From an uncultured Erysipelotrichaceae bacterium (lineage in GTDB: Bacteria; Bacillota_I; Bacilli_A; Erysipelotrichales; Erysipelotrichaceae): DNA of 37,305 nt. Position 1 is the stretch's first letter. Each line of letters begins with the position of its first letter. Of this stretch, positions 8,333-16,681 are shown in pieces. The translations under genes were made by a program, and so were the position numbers. Where the stretch lies: assembly GCA_900315225.1 (NCBI GenBank), contig OMYM01000214.1, forward strand, positions 1 through 37,305, read 5' to 3'. The notes under the pieces were generated by a model. That model was not told the DNA's origin and did no database searches. It was given only the letters and a program-made list of their open reading frames with translations.

Positions 8333-8611
8333 GATGCCTTGTATCAAGAGTACATCCCCTCGGGGATATATCTTATACTCTCCTTTCCTAACATTTTATT
8401 TTAATCCAGTCGCGACAAGGTTACCAACCTTGCGTTTTTCTAGCTATGGAACAATTGGACATCCCGGAAAATGCGCCATGGCGCACTTGAAGCCTGTAGC
8501 GTTCGTTGTACACAACGCAGGCCTTGGCATCATACAACCCCTGCCTACTGGGGGAATGGTTCCCCCAGTGGCCTGGAATCGTTTTAAGGGAAGTCTTTAC
8601 GCTTATTTCTA
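8333..8611. repeat. Hairpin-rich 279-bp spacer, possible dispersed repeat element
   Basis: No gene is seen here. The spacer carries an unusual density of inverted repeats: ATCCCC-TC-GGGGAT (8354-8367), CAAGGTT-ACC-AACCTTG (8416-8432), the perfect palindrome TGCGCCATGGCGCA (8472-8485), CGTTGT-AC-ACAACG (8504-8517) flanked by GCCTG/CAGGC, and a perfect 10-bp hairpin (8547-8569). All neighbouring genes run through it on the minus strand. It could be a mobile or REP-like intergenic element, or an mRNA-processing region that sets a high level of the binding-protein transcript relative to downstream genes. The copy number elsewhere is unknown. Confidence 0.5.
8547..8569 (-). terminator. Strong hairpin after substrate-binding protein gene, no U-tract
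   Basis: ACTGGGGGAA and TTCCCCCAGT pair perfectly (10 bp) around a 3-nt loop, about 45 nt after the stop of the binding-protein gene. No run of U follows on the minus strand, so it is better read as a 3'-end stabiliser or partial attenuator than as a full terminator. Sugar ABC operons often carry such a structure after the binding-protein gene. Confidence 0.5.
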
Positions 8612-10798
8612 TTATTTCATTGTCTTGTAGAAGTCCTGCGCACGGTTCCATGCATCCTGCTTGATCTGCAGATACTGTGCGCCCTTCCAAGCTGAAGCAA
8701 CATTCGCAGCAGCGGAATCCGCATCGGACATGGTCGCATCTGTGTAGCCACTGACGATGAGGTCGCAAAGAACGTTGCTGCCGGACTTCTGCTGGTTGAA
8801 CTTCTCGGTCAACTCTGTGTAGCCACCGATCTGGGAGTTCTCGACTGTCGTTGTCGGCAGAACTGTAGGAACGGATGTGTACCACATGTTGGACGCAAGC
8901 TCGAGTTCAGGATGCTTGATGACACCAAGGGCGATGCCTCTGGAGATGTGTCCTGCGCCTTCCTGGCCGATTTCTGTTGTGCACTGGTACTCAAACGCCT
9001 GGTTCTTGACGAAGGACAGGGTGGAGCCAAGGTAGAAACGAGCAAAGTTCGTGTAGTTGCCAGATGTCAAGCTCCACAATTGCTCCAATGTAGCGTCTGC
9101 TACAACAGGCATCTGCTTGCCGTTGAAGTCAAATGTAACATAGCTTCCATCGCTGTTTGTCTTGATGAATGCATCTGGTCCGTATGTGAGCAAGATCTGA
9201 CCCTTCTCGGAATATGCGAAGTCGATCAGGGAAAGCGCTGCGTTCAGCTTGTTTGTATCAGAGCCAACGCCAGCCTTGGAAATGCCCCAACCATCGGTCT
9301 TGACCGAACGCCAGGACTCTGTGAAGTGCATGTATACGCCATCTGCATTTGATCCATCATACCAACGGGCAACAGGAACCATGACAGCCATGTACTTCTC
9401 GCCATCCGCTGTCTGCAGCTTTGTCTCGTTGAGGATTGTCTGTGTCTGGTTGTAGTCATAGTGCATGAAGCCAAGGTCGTTCTCCAGATATGTGGAGGAA
9501 CTCTCAGTGGACATGTCGACGAATGCCTTGGAGATCAAGCCTTCCTCGACCATTGCATGCATGTATTCCATCGCCTTGTATGTGTCGGCTTCCTGTCTTG
9601 CATCGTGCAGCTTGCCATCGTTTCCAACATACAGGTAGTCTTGTCTGGACTCAAGGCCTCTGACACCAAAGAGATGACCAGCGAAACGGAACATATCGAC
9701 ACGTCTCTGGTTGTTGTCTTCTTCTCTTGTGAACAAGCCCTGGATGGAATCTGTTCCATTCAGTGTCTGAGGGTTGGCGACAACGCATCTTAGCAATGCA
9801 ACGAGTTCATCCGCATCCCAAGCGGCATTCTGTCCAACGAACAGGTCGGAACGAGCTGTTCCATAGTATCCGCCATAAGCCTCGTCGATGTATGTGCGGA
9901 GCATGTTGACTGCCGCAACGCCATCGAGGGAGCCAGCCTCGTTCATCTTCGCAACGATGTTTCCAGCTGTGTCATAGTCCTTTGTGAGCTTTTCTGCCTT
10001 TGAGCCATCGGCGCTGACAATGTCAACCTCGACCTTGCCGGAAGTAGGCATATATGGCTGGTAGACAGCTGCCGCAAGGTTCTTGCTTGCGCTGGCTGTG
10101 AATTCGCCTTCGCCATCAAGTAGCTTCTGGACCCAGTCAACACGCATCAGCGGCATACGCTCGATATCGTTTACACCATCGAAGTAAGGGCTGAAGTAGA
10201 TTGCGCCAGTGTCAGTGTTACCTGTGATAGAAAGACGAACGATTGGATTCTGGTCAAGATATGCCTTGAAGTTAGGCATCATGTCCAAATACTCGCCAAT
10301 ATTGACAAGGCTTCCAGCCTCGCCGTTCTGTGTCAACAGAGCAGCTGTTCCAGAGACCATGTCCACTTCTCCCAGACGCTCTTTCCAATAGTCGAACTCA
10401 TTGCTTGCAGAGTTACCCTGGTATTTGTCCTCGAACTTGATGCCGAGCTGATTTTCAACCTCGACCCAGGTAGGCTTCAGGTCGCCAGAGTTATATGTAA
10501 CGCCATCTGCCAGCGTGATGCCTTCGCCCGCTGTCTCGGCATCGAAGCTCAAGCCTGTCTTCTTGCTGTTGTAGCCTGTCGCCATGCGAAGGACAGTGCC
10601 TTGGTCATATGCCAGGGAACCAGTGGATGCCGGTGTATCGGTGGTTGTGCTGGTAGCTGGAGTGCTGGCTGTCGCCGAGTTGTTTGTCTGTGTGCCTGTA
10701 TTTGTCTGAACCTCGATGCTTGGTCCACACCCTGCCAGCATGGCAAGGCTCATGACCAACGCAAGACCCTTGGTCGCATTAGTTTTAAATCCGTTCAT
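8612..10798 (-). CDS. Large extracellular solute-binding lipoprotein of oligosaccharide ABC importer
   Basis: This 728-residue lipoprotein is the substrate-binding component of the CUT1-type importer encoded with it. A signal peptide ends in the lipobox LAGC with Cys24, followed by a Ser/Thr-rich linker (about 27-65). The body has the YtcQ/LplA-like pattern of a family 1 binding protein, but it is roughly 200 residues longer than the usual 500-550. The open frame begins further upstream, but the AGGAGG 5 nt before ATG 10798 and the signal peptide fix the start. It is followed by a strong hairpin and preceded by the two permease genes. The ligand is inferred to be a pectin oligosaccharide from its neighbours. 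Confidence 0.88.
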   Translation of the reverse strand: MNGFKTNATKGLALVMSLAMLAGCGPSIEVQTNTGTQTNNSATASTPATSTTTDTPASTGSLAYDQGTVLRMATGYNSKKTGLSFDAETAGEGITLADGVTYNSGDLKPTWVEVENQLGIKFEDKYQGNSASNEFDYWKERLGEVDMVSGTAALLTQNGEAGSLVNIGEYLDMMPNFKAYLDQNPIVRLSITGNTDTGAIYFSPYFDGVNDIERMPLMRVDWVQKLLDGEGEFTASASKNLAAAVYQPYMPTSGKVEVDIVSADGSKAEKLTKDYDTAGNIVAKMNEAGSLDGVAAVNMLRTYIDEAYGGYYGTARSDLFVGQNAAWDADELVALLRCVVANPQTLNGTDSIQGLFTREEDNNQRRVDMFRFAGHLFGVRGLESRQDYLYVGNDGKLHDARQEADTYKAMEYMHAMVEEGLISKAFVDMSTESSSTYLENDLGFMHYDYNQTQTILNETKLQTADGEKYMAVMVPVARWYDGSNADGVYMHFTESWRSVKTDGWGISKAGVGSDTNKLNAALSLIDFAYSEKGQILLTYGPDAFIKTNSDGSYVTFDFNGKQMPVVADATLEQLWSLTSGNYTNFARFYLGSTLSFVKNQAFEYQCTTEIGQEGAGHISRGIALGVIKHPELELASNMWYTSVPTVLPTTTVENSQIGGYTELTEKFNQQKSGSNVLCDLIVSGYTDATMSDADSAAANVASAWKGAQYLQIKQDAWNRAQDFYKTMK

Positions 10799-10865
10799 GT
10801 TTCCTCCTAAATAATATTTGAACTGATTATGATAATTATGTTTCAACAAAAGCTTCTTTGCCTGA

Positions 10866-11756
10866 TTATTCCTTGACACCACCAACGTTGACGCCCTTGG
10901 CGAAATACTTCTGGATAAACGGGTAGATGATCAGGATCGGCACGATCGAGCAAACGATCAATGCATAAATGACAGAATCGGACGCAAAGGTCTCGTTCCA
11001 GCCTGCCATTGTCTCAGGATCGGTATATTGCTCAAGGCGCAACCTGATAAATACCTGCAATGGATGCTCGTTGGCATTGGAGATCATTTGCCTCGCCCAG
11101 AAGTAGCCGTTCCAACGAGAAATCGCGAAGAACAAGGCAACCGTGGCAATCGTTGACTTTGTCATTGGCAGATATACTTCCTTCAAAACCTGAAGTTCCG
11201 AAGCGCCATCGACGATGGCAGCTTCCTCGATTTCCGAAGGAACGCCTTCAAATGCGTTTCTAAGCAGGATAATGTTCATTGCCTGCATACCCATGGCAAT
11301 GACGACAAGCCATTTGTCGTCCATGATTCCCATGGCGTTGAACACATCCTTGGTCGCCAAGTAGTTCAAGTACTGCGGCACGATACCAGCGGAGAACCAC
11401 ATTGTGAAGACAAGGAAGAAATTGAAGAATGTCCTGAATACGAGTCTTTTCTTAGACAATGCATATGCGCCAAGGATGGACACAAACATCGCCCACAACG
11501 TTCCAAACAACGTCAAGAACAGTGTATTTGAATATGCATTCCAGAACATGTTGTCGTTAAACATTCGACGGAAGGCATCAAACTGAATGTCTTTCGGGAA
11601 CAGAACGACCGAGCCATATTCCACGGCAGAACGACCGGAAATGGATGCGCTTACAGCATACACAAACGGATAAAGGCACGCTAGGGCGAATATCGTCAGC
11701 ATCGTGTAGCTGATAATCTTAAAGATTAATTCTGAGAGTTCCAGTTTTCTTTTCAT
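10866..11756 (-). CDS. Sugar ABC transporter permease, YtcP/AraQ type
   Basis: This 296-residue inner membrane permease of the CUT1 family (MalG-like position) has about six membrane segments. The cytoplasmic EAA loop that docks on the ATPase is clear: EGVPSEIEEAAIVDGASELQ at about residues 172-191, with the conserved EAA and Gly. It ends KYFAKGVNVGGVKE, typical of the YtcP group. GGAGGG precedes the ATG. The stop lies 67 bp before the binding-protein start, and the partner permease gene ends 12 bp upstream. Confidence 0.92.
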   Translation of the reverse strand: MKRKLELSELIFKIISYTMLTIFALACLYPFVYAVSASISGRSAVEYGSVVLFPKDIQFDAFRRMFNDNMFWNAYSNTLFLTLFGTLWAMFVSILGAYALSKKRLVFRTFFNFFLVFTMWFSAGIVPQYLNYLATKDVFNAMGIMDDKWLVVIAMGMQAMNIILLRNAFEGVPSEIEEAAIVDGASELQVLKEVYLPMTKSTIATVALFFAISRWNGYFWARQMISNANEHPLQVFIRLRLEQYTDPETMAGWNETFASDSVIYALIVCSIVPILIIYPFIQKYFAKGVNVGGVKE

Positions 11757-11768
11757 CTTTCCCTCCGA

Positions 11769-12824
11769 TTAATACAGTGATGTATTGGATGCCTTGCGGG
11801 CGATCGTGTTCGCGCCAATGACCAGCAACATACCAATAACGTTGTTCATCATTTCTGCGGCTGCGGCAATACCGGTTCCAGCGCCGCTTCCCATGCCGTT
11901 CCTGTGGGCGAACGTTGACACGACATCGGCTGTGACATATGTGTTTGCATTATAGAGCAACAAGACTTTTTCATAGCCGACGTTCAGCAGCGAACCGATT
12001 CTCGTGATAAGCATGATGACGATCGTGGAAAGGATGGATGGCAAAACGACATAACGCATTTGCGCCCATTTGTCCGCACCATCGATCTGCGCCGCTTCAT
12101 AGCTCGTTGGAGAAATCGCGATGATTGCTGCAAAGAAGACAATGCTGTCATAGCCTGCGCCTTCCCAGATTCCGCTGATCTGGTAGATGGAACGGAAGTA
12201 TGACGGATTGTTAAGCAAGCCCGCATTTGCCACATCGAAGCTGAGCAGCCCGATGTTGCTTAGGAACTTGCTGACAATACCCATGCCGGTTGTCAAAGAA
12301 CCCTGCTTGACAAGCATGGTGACGAGGGAAGCCATGACCACGGTCGACATGAATTTTGGCAAGTATGTCAACACCTGGAACACGCTTCTCGCAATGTTGG
12401 AGCGAATCTCATTGAAGAACAGGGCAAGAATGATCGGAATCGGGAAACCGAAACACAGACCATAGAAACTAAGCAGAAATGTATTCCGCAATGCTCTCCA
12501 GAAATCCGTGGAAAGACCATCCCCTGCAAACAATAGCCTCTTAAAATACGAGAAACCGCTGAAGAATTGCTCCGAAACCGGCTTGACGTTGTCAGAGACC
12601 TTGAAGCATCCAAGGAGCTCGTACATTGGGAAATAGCGCCAGAACAGGAACACCAGCAGCATTGGAACCAGCATTAGATACAAACGCCAGTCTTTCACAA
12701 TTGTCTGCCATGTGTGCATCCAATAATGTTTTTCGACATCATCGCGCACTGCCTGCTCCGGATCCACCCGATATACGCCATGCTCCTTATCGTAGATGAG
12801 AAAATCCGCCGCCTTAGCTTTCAT
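11769..12824 (-). CDS. Sugar ABC transporter permease, LplB type
   Basis: This 351-residue permease is the MalF-like partner of the YtcP-type permease. It has an unusually long hydrophilic N-terminus (about 1-45) before the first membrane segment at about 47-63. The EAA loop SPTSYEAAQIDGADKWAQMR is present in the last third. The C-terminus ARKASNTSLY is characteristic of LplB proteins. The ATG overlaps the stop of the preceding membrane-protein gene (TAATG) and follows AAGGAGG, so the two are translationally coupled. Confidence 0.92.
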   Translation of the reverse strand: MKAKAADFLIYDKEHGVYRVDPEQAVRDDVEKHYWMHTWQTIVKDWRLYLMLVPMLLVFLFWRYFPMYELLGCFKVSDNVKPVSEQFFSGFSYFKRLLFAGDGLSTDFWRALRNTFLLSFYGLCFGFPIPIILALFFNEIRSNIARSVFQVLTYLPKFMSTVVMASLVTMLVKQGSLTTGMGIVSKFLSNIGLLSFDVANAGLLNNPSYFRSIYQISGIWEGAGYDSIVFFAAIIAISPTSYEAAQIDGADKWAQMRYVVLPSILSTIVIMLITRIGSLLNVGYEKVLLLYNANTYVTADVVSTFAHRNGMGSGAGTGIAAAAEMMNNVIGMLLVIGANTIARKASNTSLY

Positions 12825-13405
12825 TATGAACCTCCTTTTTCTGTTCTTTCTTTCGCGGAAAGGCGAAGCAAAAAATGTACTTGATCCTCATATATCCCAT
12901 CCAGCCTGCTTGCAATCCATGCAACGACAAACGTGAATACGTAAGACAAGCTGTCCGTCAGATAGAAGCCCGCTACAGCGGATAGCGATGCTCCCGTCAA
13001 CAACGCGACCAGTGCCCTTCCAGTTTGCATTAGAAACAAAACAAGCAATGGGTACATGAGGCTTAGAGACCCTGTCCTCACCCTCTCCTTGCCAAACTTC
13101 AGCAAGGGAAAAAGCGATAGACAAGACAGTAGATTGCCAACGCAATAAATGAGGTAGGAAACAGCATGCGCTTTGTTTGCCAGACAAAAGACAAACCCGG
13201 CAAGAAACGCATGAATGCATCCCCACCATCCCCATCGCATATAGACGATGGAGACAACCGCGCCAGCAAGCGAAATCGTATACAGCTGCCCGGGAAACCA
13301 AGTTGTTGCGGCCTTGACGACAAGGAACTCGCACACAACTAGCATCGCGCCAAACATCAGGAGGTCAATCGTGCGGTATTCCTTTAGCGATCTTTGCCTA
13401 TTCAT
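12824..13405 (-). CDS. Polytopic membrane protein, ECF S-component-like; first gene of pectin cluster
   Basis: This 193-residue protein has about six hydrophobic segments and a charged C-terminal tail. The alternation of short hydrophobic helices, the small loop residues and the VYMRWGWWGCIHAFLAG segment recall substrate-binding S components of ECF transporters, but this is resemblance by eye. The open frame extends 61 codons further upstream, but the translated extension looks non-coding, and a GGGGGGAG site lies 9 nt before ATG 13405. Its stop overlaps the start of the LplB-type permease gene, so it is probably functionally tied to the importer. No EcfT or EcfA gene is nearby. Confidence 0.7.
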   Translation of the reverse strand: MNRQRSLKEYRTIDLLMFGAMLVVCEFLVVKAATTWFPGQLYTISLAGAVVSIVYMRWGWWGCIHAFLAGFVFCLANKAHAVSYLIYCVGNLLSCLSLFPLLKFGKERVRTGSLSLMYPLLVLFLMQTGRALVALLTGASLSAVAGFYLTDSLSYVFTFVVAWIASRLDGIYEDQVHFLLRLSAKERTEKGGS

Positions 13406-13758
13406 GCCGCAACGCTCCCCCCTCATGCCGACAGCCCGACATATGATTGCCATGCTTTTCGCCATCTTGTGAGAATATGGACAATCCCAACATTTTTCCT
13501 TTACCCCTACTCTACTTTCCCCAAAAATCCTGAAACCGCTATCATCATAGTTCCCAAAACGATGAATCGATTTCAAAACCACTATCATTATTGAAATCTA
13601 AGACATTAAAGTACATGGATAAAACGATTTCTTTCATGGAATATCACAACAGCATGGAAAACCACTCTAGCGCTCTAGCGCCTTAAAGAGTATGATTATA
13701 TGCAAGCCAGCCGCTTCATTGTTTCCCTATGGCAGGCCTTAGACAAGGAGATCCTACG
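13406..13758. promoter_or_regulatory. Divergent regulatory region between pectin operon and pectinesterase gene
   Basis: This 353-bp spacer holds no supported gene. It contains a consensus cre box (13531-13544), a second near-cre sequence TGAATCGATTTCA with one base missing in the right half (about 13563-13575), an inverted repeat GCGCT-CT-AGCGC (13671-13682 area) and a TATGAT at 13691-13696 that could be a -10 box for the rightward gene. I could not pair a good -35 box with any -10 on either strand. Activator-dependent promoters driven by the AraC regulator would explain that. Confidence 0.55.
13531..13544. promoter_or_regulatory. Consensus cre box (CcpA operator)
   Basis: TGAAACCGCTATCA matches the cre consensus TGNAANCGNTNNCA at every fixed position. 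It sits 126 bp upstream of the first gene of the minus-strand pectin cluster and 215 bp upstream of the divergent pectinesterase gene. Carbon catabolite control of pectin use is expected. The same sequence with one base changed (TGAAAACGCTATCA) occurs at 29530-29543. Confidence 0.65.
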
Positions 13759-14601
13759 ATGCCCACGAATTATTGTGAACTCGATATTTTGGACAATGTC
13801 CATGAATACGAAACAATCCAGTTGCCCGAAGGAGTGTTTCATATAAAATGCCTCCTGCAATGTAGCAATATCATACTTAAAGGCGCTGGTTTGGATAAGA
13901 CTTTTATTGTCTTTGATGATTATGCAAAAAAACTAGATGAAAATTATTTTCTTTATAACACATTCCGCTCTTGGACCATGGCTGTTTGCGGCGACAATGT
14001 CGCCATGGAAGACCTAACAATCCTCAATGAAGCAGGACAGCCTGAGACAAAAGGACAACAAATTGCGTTGACGGTTTATGGCGATAATTTCAAGATGCGC
14101 AATTGCCGCCTCTCCTCCACCCAGGACACTCTGTTTCTTGGACCATTGCCGGATGATTTGATCAAGCGCTACGATGGTTTCCTCCCCAACCACCTAAGAG
14201 CAAAGAAACAATGCAGGCAATCCTTTGAAAACTGCCTGATCGAAGGAACGATTGATTTTATCTTTGGCAGTGGCGAAACGACCTTCGACCATTGCGAGCT
14301 TCGTTCTTTGAAAGACGTTCGCAATACGGGCTTTGTTGCTGCTCCTTCCCATGGCTTGGCGCAAGAACAAGGGTTTGTCTTCCGCAATTGCGTGTTCACT
14401 GCTGACGAGGGAGTGGAAGATGGCTCTATCTATCTGGCGCGACCATGGCGCGACCATGGCATGTGTGAGTTTATTGACTGTATCTATGGCTCTCATATTT
14501 CTCCCTTGGGTTTCGACCATTGGAGCGGCACCGAACGAGAAAAGACCGCCCGTTTCCATGAAACTCCCTGTGTCCAGGGACGTGTTTCATGGGTCAAATA
14601 A
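13759..14601 (+). CDS. Cytoplasmic pectin methylesterase (CE8 family)
   Basis: This 280-residue pectinesterase of the right-handed beta-helix family hydrolyses methyl esters of galacturonate residues. Signature motifs are present in order: GxG after the N-terminal strand, QQIAL (oxyanion Gln101 region), STQDTL (Gln122 and acid Asp123), GTIDFIFG (nucleophile Asp166) and LARPW (Arg228). There is no signal peptide, so it acts on imported methylated oligogalacturonides rather than on extracellular pectin. AAGGAG at 13745-13750 lies 8 nt before ATG 13759; the longer in-frame start adds ten residues with no ribosome-binding site. It is divergent from the importer operon, and a 20-bp stem terminator ends the transcript. 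Confidence 0.88.
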   Translation: MPTNYCELDILDNVHEYETIQLPEGVFHIKCLLQCSNIILKGAGLDKTFIVFDDYAKKLDENYFLYNTFRSWTMAVCGDNVAMEDLTILNEAGQPETKGQQIALTVYGDNFKMRNCRLSSTQDTLFLGPLPDDLIKRYDGFLPNHLRAKKQCRQSFENCLIEGTIDFIFGSGETTFDHCELRSLKDVRNTGFVAAPSHGLAQEQGFVFRNCVFTADEGVEDGSIYLARPWRDHGMCEFIDCIYGSHISPLGFDHWSGTEREKTARFHETPCVQGRVSWVK

Positions 14602-14643
14602 GAAATAGGCAAGGATAACGCCGTTATCCTTGCCTATTTCTTT
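14600..14643. terminator. Bidirectional intrinsic terminator between convergent genes
   Basis: A perfect 20-bp inverted repeat (arms 14600-14619 and 14623-14642, loop GCC) lies between the convergent pectinesterase and ccdA/tlpA genes. A-rich and T-rich ends on both sides let it work in both directions. Its right arm includes the last codons and stop of the minus-strand gene. Confidence 0.85.
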
Positions 14644-15836
14644 GCTTCTGCCAAAATCATGTCCAGCATTTCTTCATCGACATAGCCAGGTACATAATAC
14701 AAGTAAGTCCCATCTGGCTTGACGAAAAACGATGTCGGGTAGCCAGATATCCCATACAACGATGTAGTCTGCAGCGTTGTATCGTACAAGATGTCCATCG
14801 AATACCCGGCTTTTTCCATGTATTCCTCAACATAGTCAATGTCCCCTTCGCCATTGACGCCAGGCGCGGCGATCAAAAGAACCTTGACATCGTCCCTTTC
14901 ATCATGGATTGCCTGTAGCCCAGGCAATTCCTCATTGCAGTAGTAGCACCATGTGCCGAAAAAATTGATAATGATCGTCTTTCCCTTGAAATCCGTCAAT
15001 GACACCAAATTGCCATCCTTGTCGGGAAGGGTAAAGCCAATGTCATCGATATTGCTGGCTTGCGGAGTTTCATTTCCCGCCGAATCGCTTTCGCCACCTG
15101 TGGTTTCAATGACAGCTGGTTCACTAGCCGCGACACCTCTGCCCGCATATGCCACAAATGTGGCATGCGCCTGCCTCAACGTATAGCCACCCATTGCCAG
15201 GATGACAAAGCCCGCTGCCATGCCGGTGAACCTAACAATGTTTTTGTGTGCCTTGAACAAGTTCAAGGCATGGGAGGTAAACAGTCCAAGCACCAAAAAC
15301 ATGGACACAAAGCCTAGCGCATATGCCGCAATGTACACCCAGCCTACCGATGATTGCGCTGCCATGACTATCGCCTGCGCCAGCATCGGTCCAACACATG
15401 GACTCCAGGCAAAAGAGAAGAAAAAGCCCATCAGGTAAGCCTTTGCGCCATTCATGCCGGATTGGCTCCCCTGTGCCTTCATATAGGTTCTTTCCAGCCA
15501 TGGGATCTCAATGACATGCAATGCATTCAAGCCAAACAGAACAAGAAGAATGCCACCCGCCAGCTGAAAGCCATATGTATGCGCCAAAAAGAAAGAATGC
15601 AACGCGCTCGATCCAAGCGCCGCAAGAACGAAAACCGTGCATATCCCCAAGACAAAGCAAAGGGTCGTAATAAACGTCTTTCCTCGGCTGTAGACGACAT
15701 TACCCGCCTCATCGATGCTTCTAGCATCCTTTGTCAAATAGCCCATGTACAAAGGAATCAAAGGAAACACGCACGGTGAGAAAAAAGACAACAGTCCCTC
15801 AAAGAAAAGACTGCCGCCCAAAATCATGCCATTCAT
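14634..15836 (-). CDS. CcdA-TlpA fusion: membrane thiol-disulfide transporter with extracytoplasmic thioredoxin domain
   Basis: This 400-residue fusion begins with a CcdA/DsbD-beta-like six-helix domain (about 1-225). It carries the two redox cysteines in SFFSPCVFPLIPLYMGYLT (Cys22) and FAWSPCVGP (Cys147), which pass electrons from cytoplasmic thioredoxin across the membrane. A flexible linker (235-265) leads to a TlpA/ResA-like thioredoxin domain (about 265-400) with the active site WCYYC (Cys297, Cys300) and the cis-Pro loop GYPTSF. It would keep extracytoplasmic protein cysteines reduced, for example in oxidative stress repair or metalloprotein assembly. The start overlaps the uppP stop (ATGA at 15833-15836), so the 96-codon upstream open extension is discarded. 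Confidence 0.88.
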   Translation of the reverse strand: MNGMILGGSLFFEGLLSFFSPCVFPLIPLYMGYLTKDARSIDEAGNVVYSRGKTFITTLCFVLGICTVFVLAALGSSALHSFFLAHTYGFQLAGGILLVLFGLNALHVIEIPWLERTYMKAQGSQSGMNGAKAYLMGFFFSFAWSPCVGPMLAQAIVMAAQSSVGWVYIAAYALGFVSMFLVLGLFTSHALNLFKAHKNIVRFTGMAAGFVILAMGGYTLRQAHATFVAYAGRGVAASEPAVIETTGGESDSAGNETPQASNIDDIGFTLPDKDGNLVSLTDFKGKTIIINFFGTWCYYCNEELPGLQAIHDERDDVKVLLIAAPGVNGEGDIDYVEEYMEKAGYSMDILYDTTLQTTSLYGISGYPTSFFVKPDGTYLYYVPGYVDEEMLDMILAEAKK

Positions 15837-16675
15837 TTGAACACACCCATGAACAACGCCGCAAGGACAATAGCGCCAAGCGCTATGCGATAATAGCCAA
15901 AGACCTTGAAATCGTTTTCCTTCACATAGGTGATCAATTTCTTGATCGCAATGATCGACACGATGAACGAGGAGATCATACCCACAACCAAGATAATAAT
16001 GCCTGACAATGTCCATGTCACCCTCAGCTTGAACAGCTTCAACAAACTTGCACCAAGCATGATCGGGATCGCCACAAAGAACGAGAATTTCGCCGATAAC
16101 GGGCGCGAGAGTCCAATCAAACATCCACCCAGAATCGTTGATCCCGAGCGGCTGGTTCCAGGAATCACCGAAAGAATCTGGAATAGACCGATCTTGAAGG
16201 CATCAATCTTCTCAATCTGCTCTGTTTTCTTCATTTTCTTTCGCCTAGGTCTCGTCTCGATGACAATGAACAAGACGCCATAGACAATCAACGCGATCGC
16301 AATGACCAGCGGGGTACTTAGATGCGCATCGATATAGTCATTGACAGCCAATCCCAGCAATCCTGCGGGAACGCACGCAATCATGATCATCAGCCACAGT
16401 TTCTTGATCGAGTCACTCTTTTCCTTCTCCATTTTGCCAAATGGATTCAACTGGCCAAAATACATGACGACAACCGCCAAGATCGAGGCAAACTGAATGA
16501 CGATCTTGTACATGTCAAAAAACTGTTGATTGGAAACCGTATCCTCGAACAAGGACAAGGGGAGGAATTGCTCCAAAAGGATCAGATGCGCGGTTGAAGA
16601 GATCGGCAACCATTCAGCAACCCCTTGGACAATGCCAAACACAATGGATTTAATTATGTTGATAATAAGGTTCAT
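15833..16675 (-). CDS. uppP: Undecaprenyl-diphosphate phosphatase
   Basis: UppP (BacA) dephosphorylates undecaprenyl pyrophosphate to recycle the lipid carrier for peptidoglycan and wall polymer synthesis, and gives bacitracin tolerance. The 280-residue protein is of normal size, with multiple membrane helices and both active-site motifs: EWLPISSTAH (21-30) and PGTSRSGS (171-178) with the catalytic Arg. It starts 6 bp after the malQ stop with only a weak GGGGA upstream, and its own stop overlaps the next start. It is therefore part of a malQ-uppP-ccdA/tlpA transcription unit. Confidence 0.95.
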   Translation of the reverse strand: MNLIINIIKSIVFGIVQGVAEWLPISSTAHLILLEQFLPLSLFEDTVSNQQFFDMYKIVIQFASILAVVVMYFGQLNPFGKMEKEKSDSIKKLWLMIMIACVPAGLLGLAVNDYIDAHLSTPLVIAIALIVYGVLFIVIETRPRRKKMKKTEQIEKIDAFKIGLFQILSVIPGTSRSGSTILGGCLIGLSRPLSAKFSFFVAIPIMLGASLLKLFKLRVTWTLSGIIILVVGMISSFIVSIIAIKKLITYVKENDFKVFGYYRIALGAIVLAALFMGVFK

Positions 16676-16681
16676 GAGAAC

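Noticed and set aside
8421..8885. 154-codon minus-strand open frame over the hairpin-rich spacer
   Set aside because: It overlaps the conserved end of the binding-protein gene in another frame, and the part in the spacer is made of inverted repeats.
13406..13588. 61-codon N-terminal extension of the first pectin-cluster membrane protein
   Set aside because: The extension covers the cre box, looks non-coding, and a good GGGGGGAG site supports ATG 13405.
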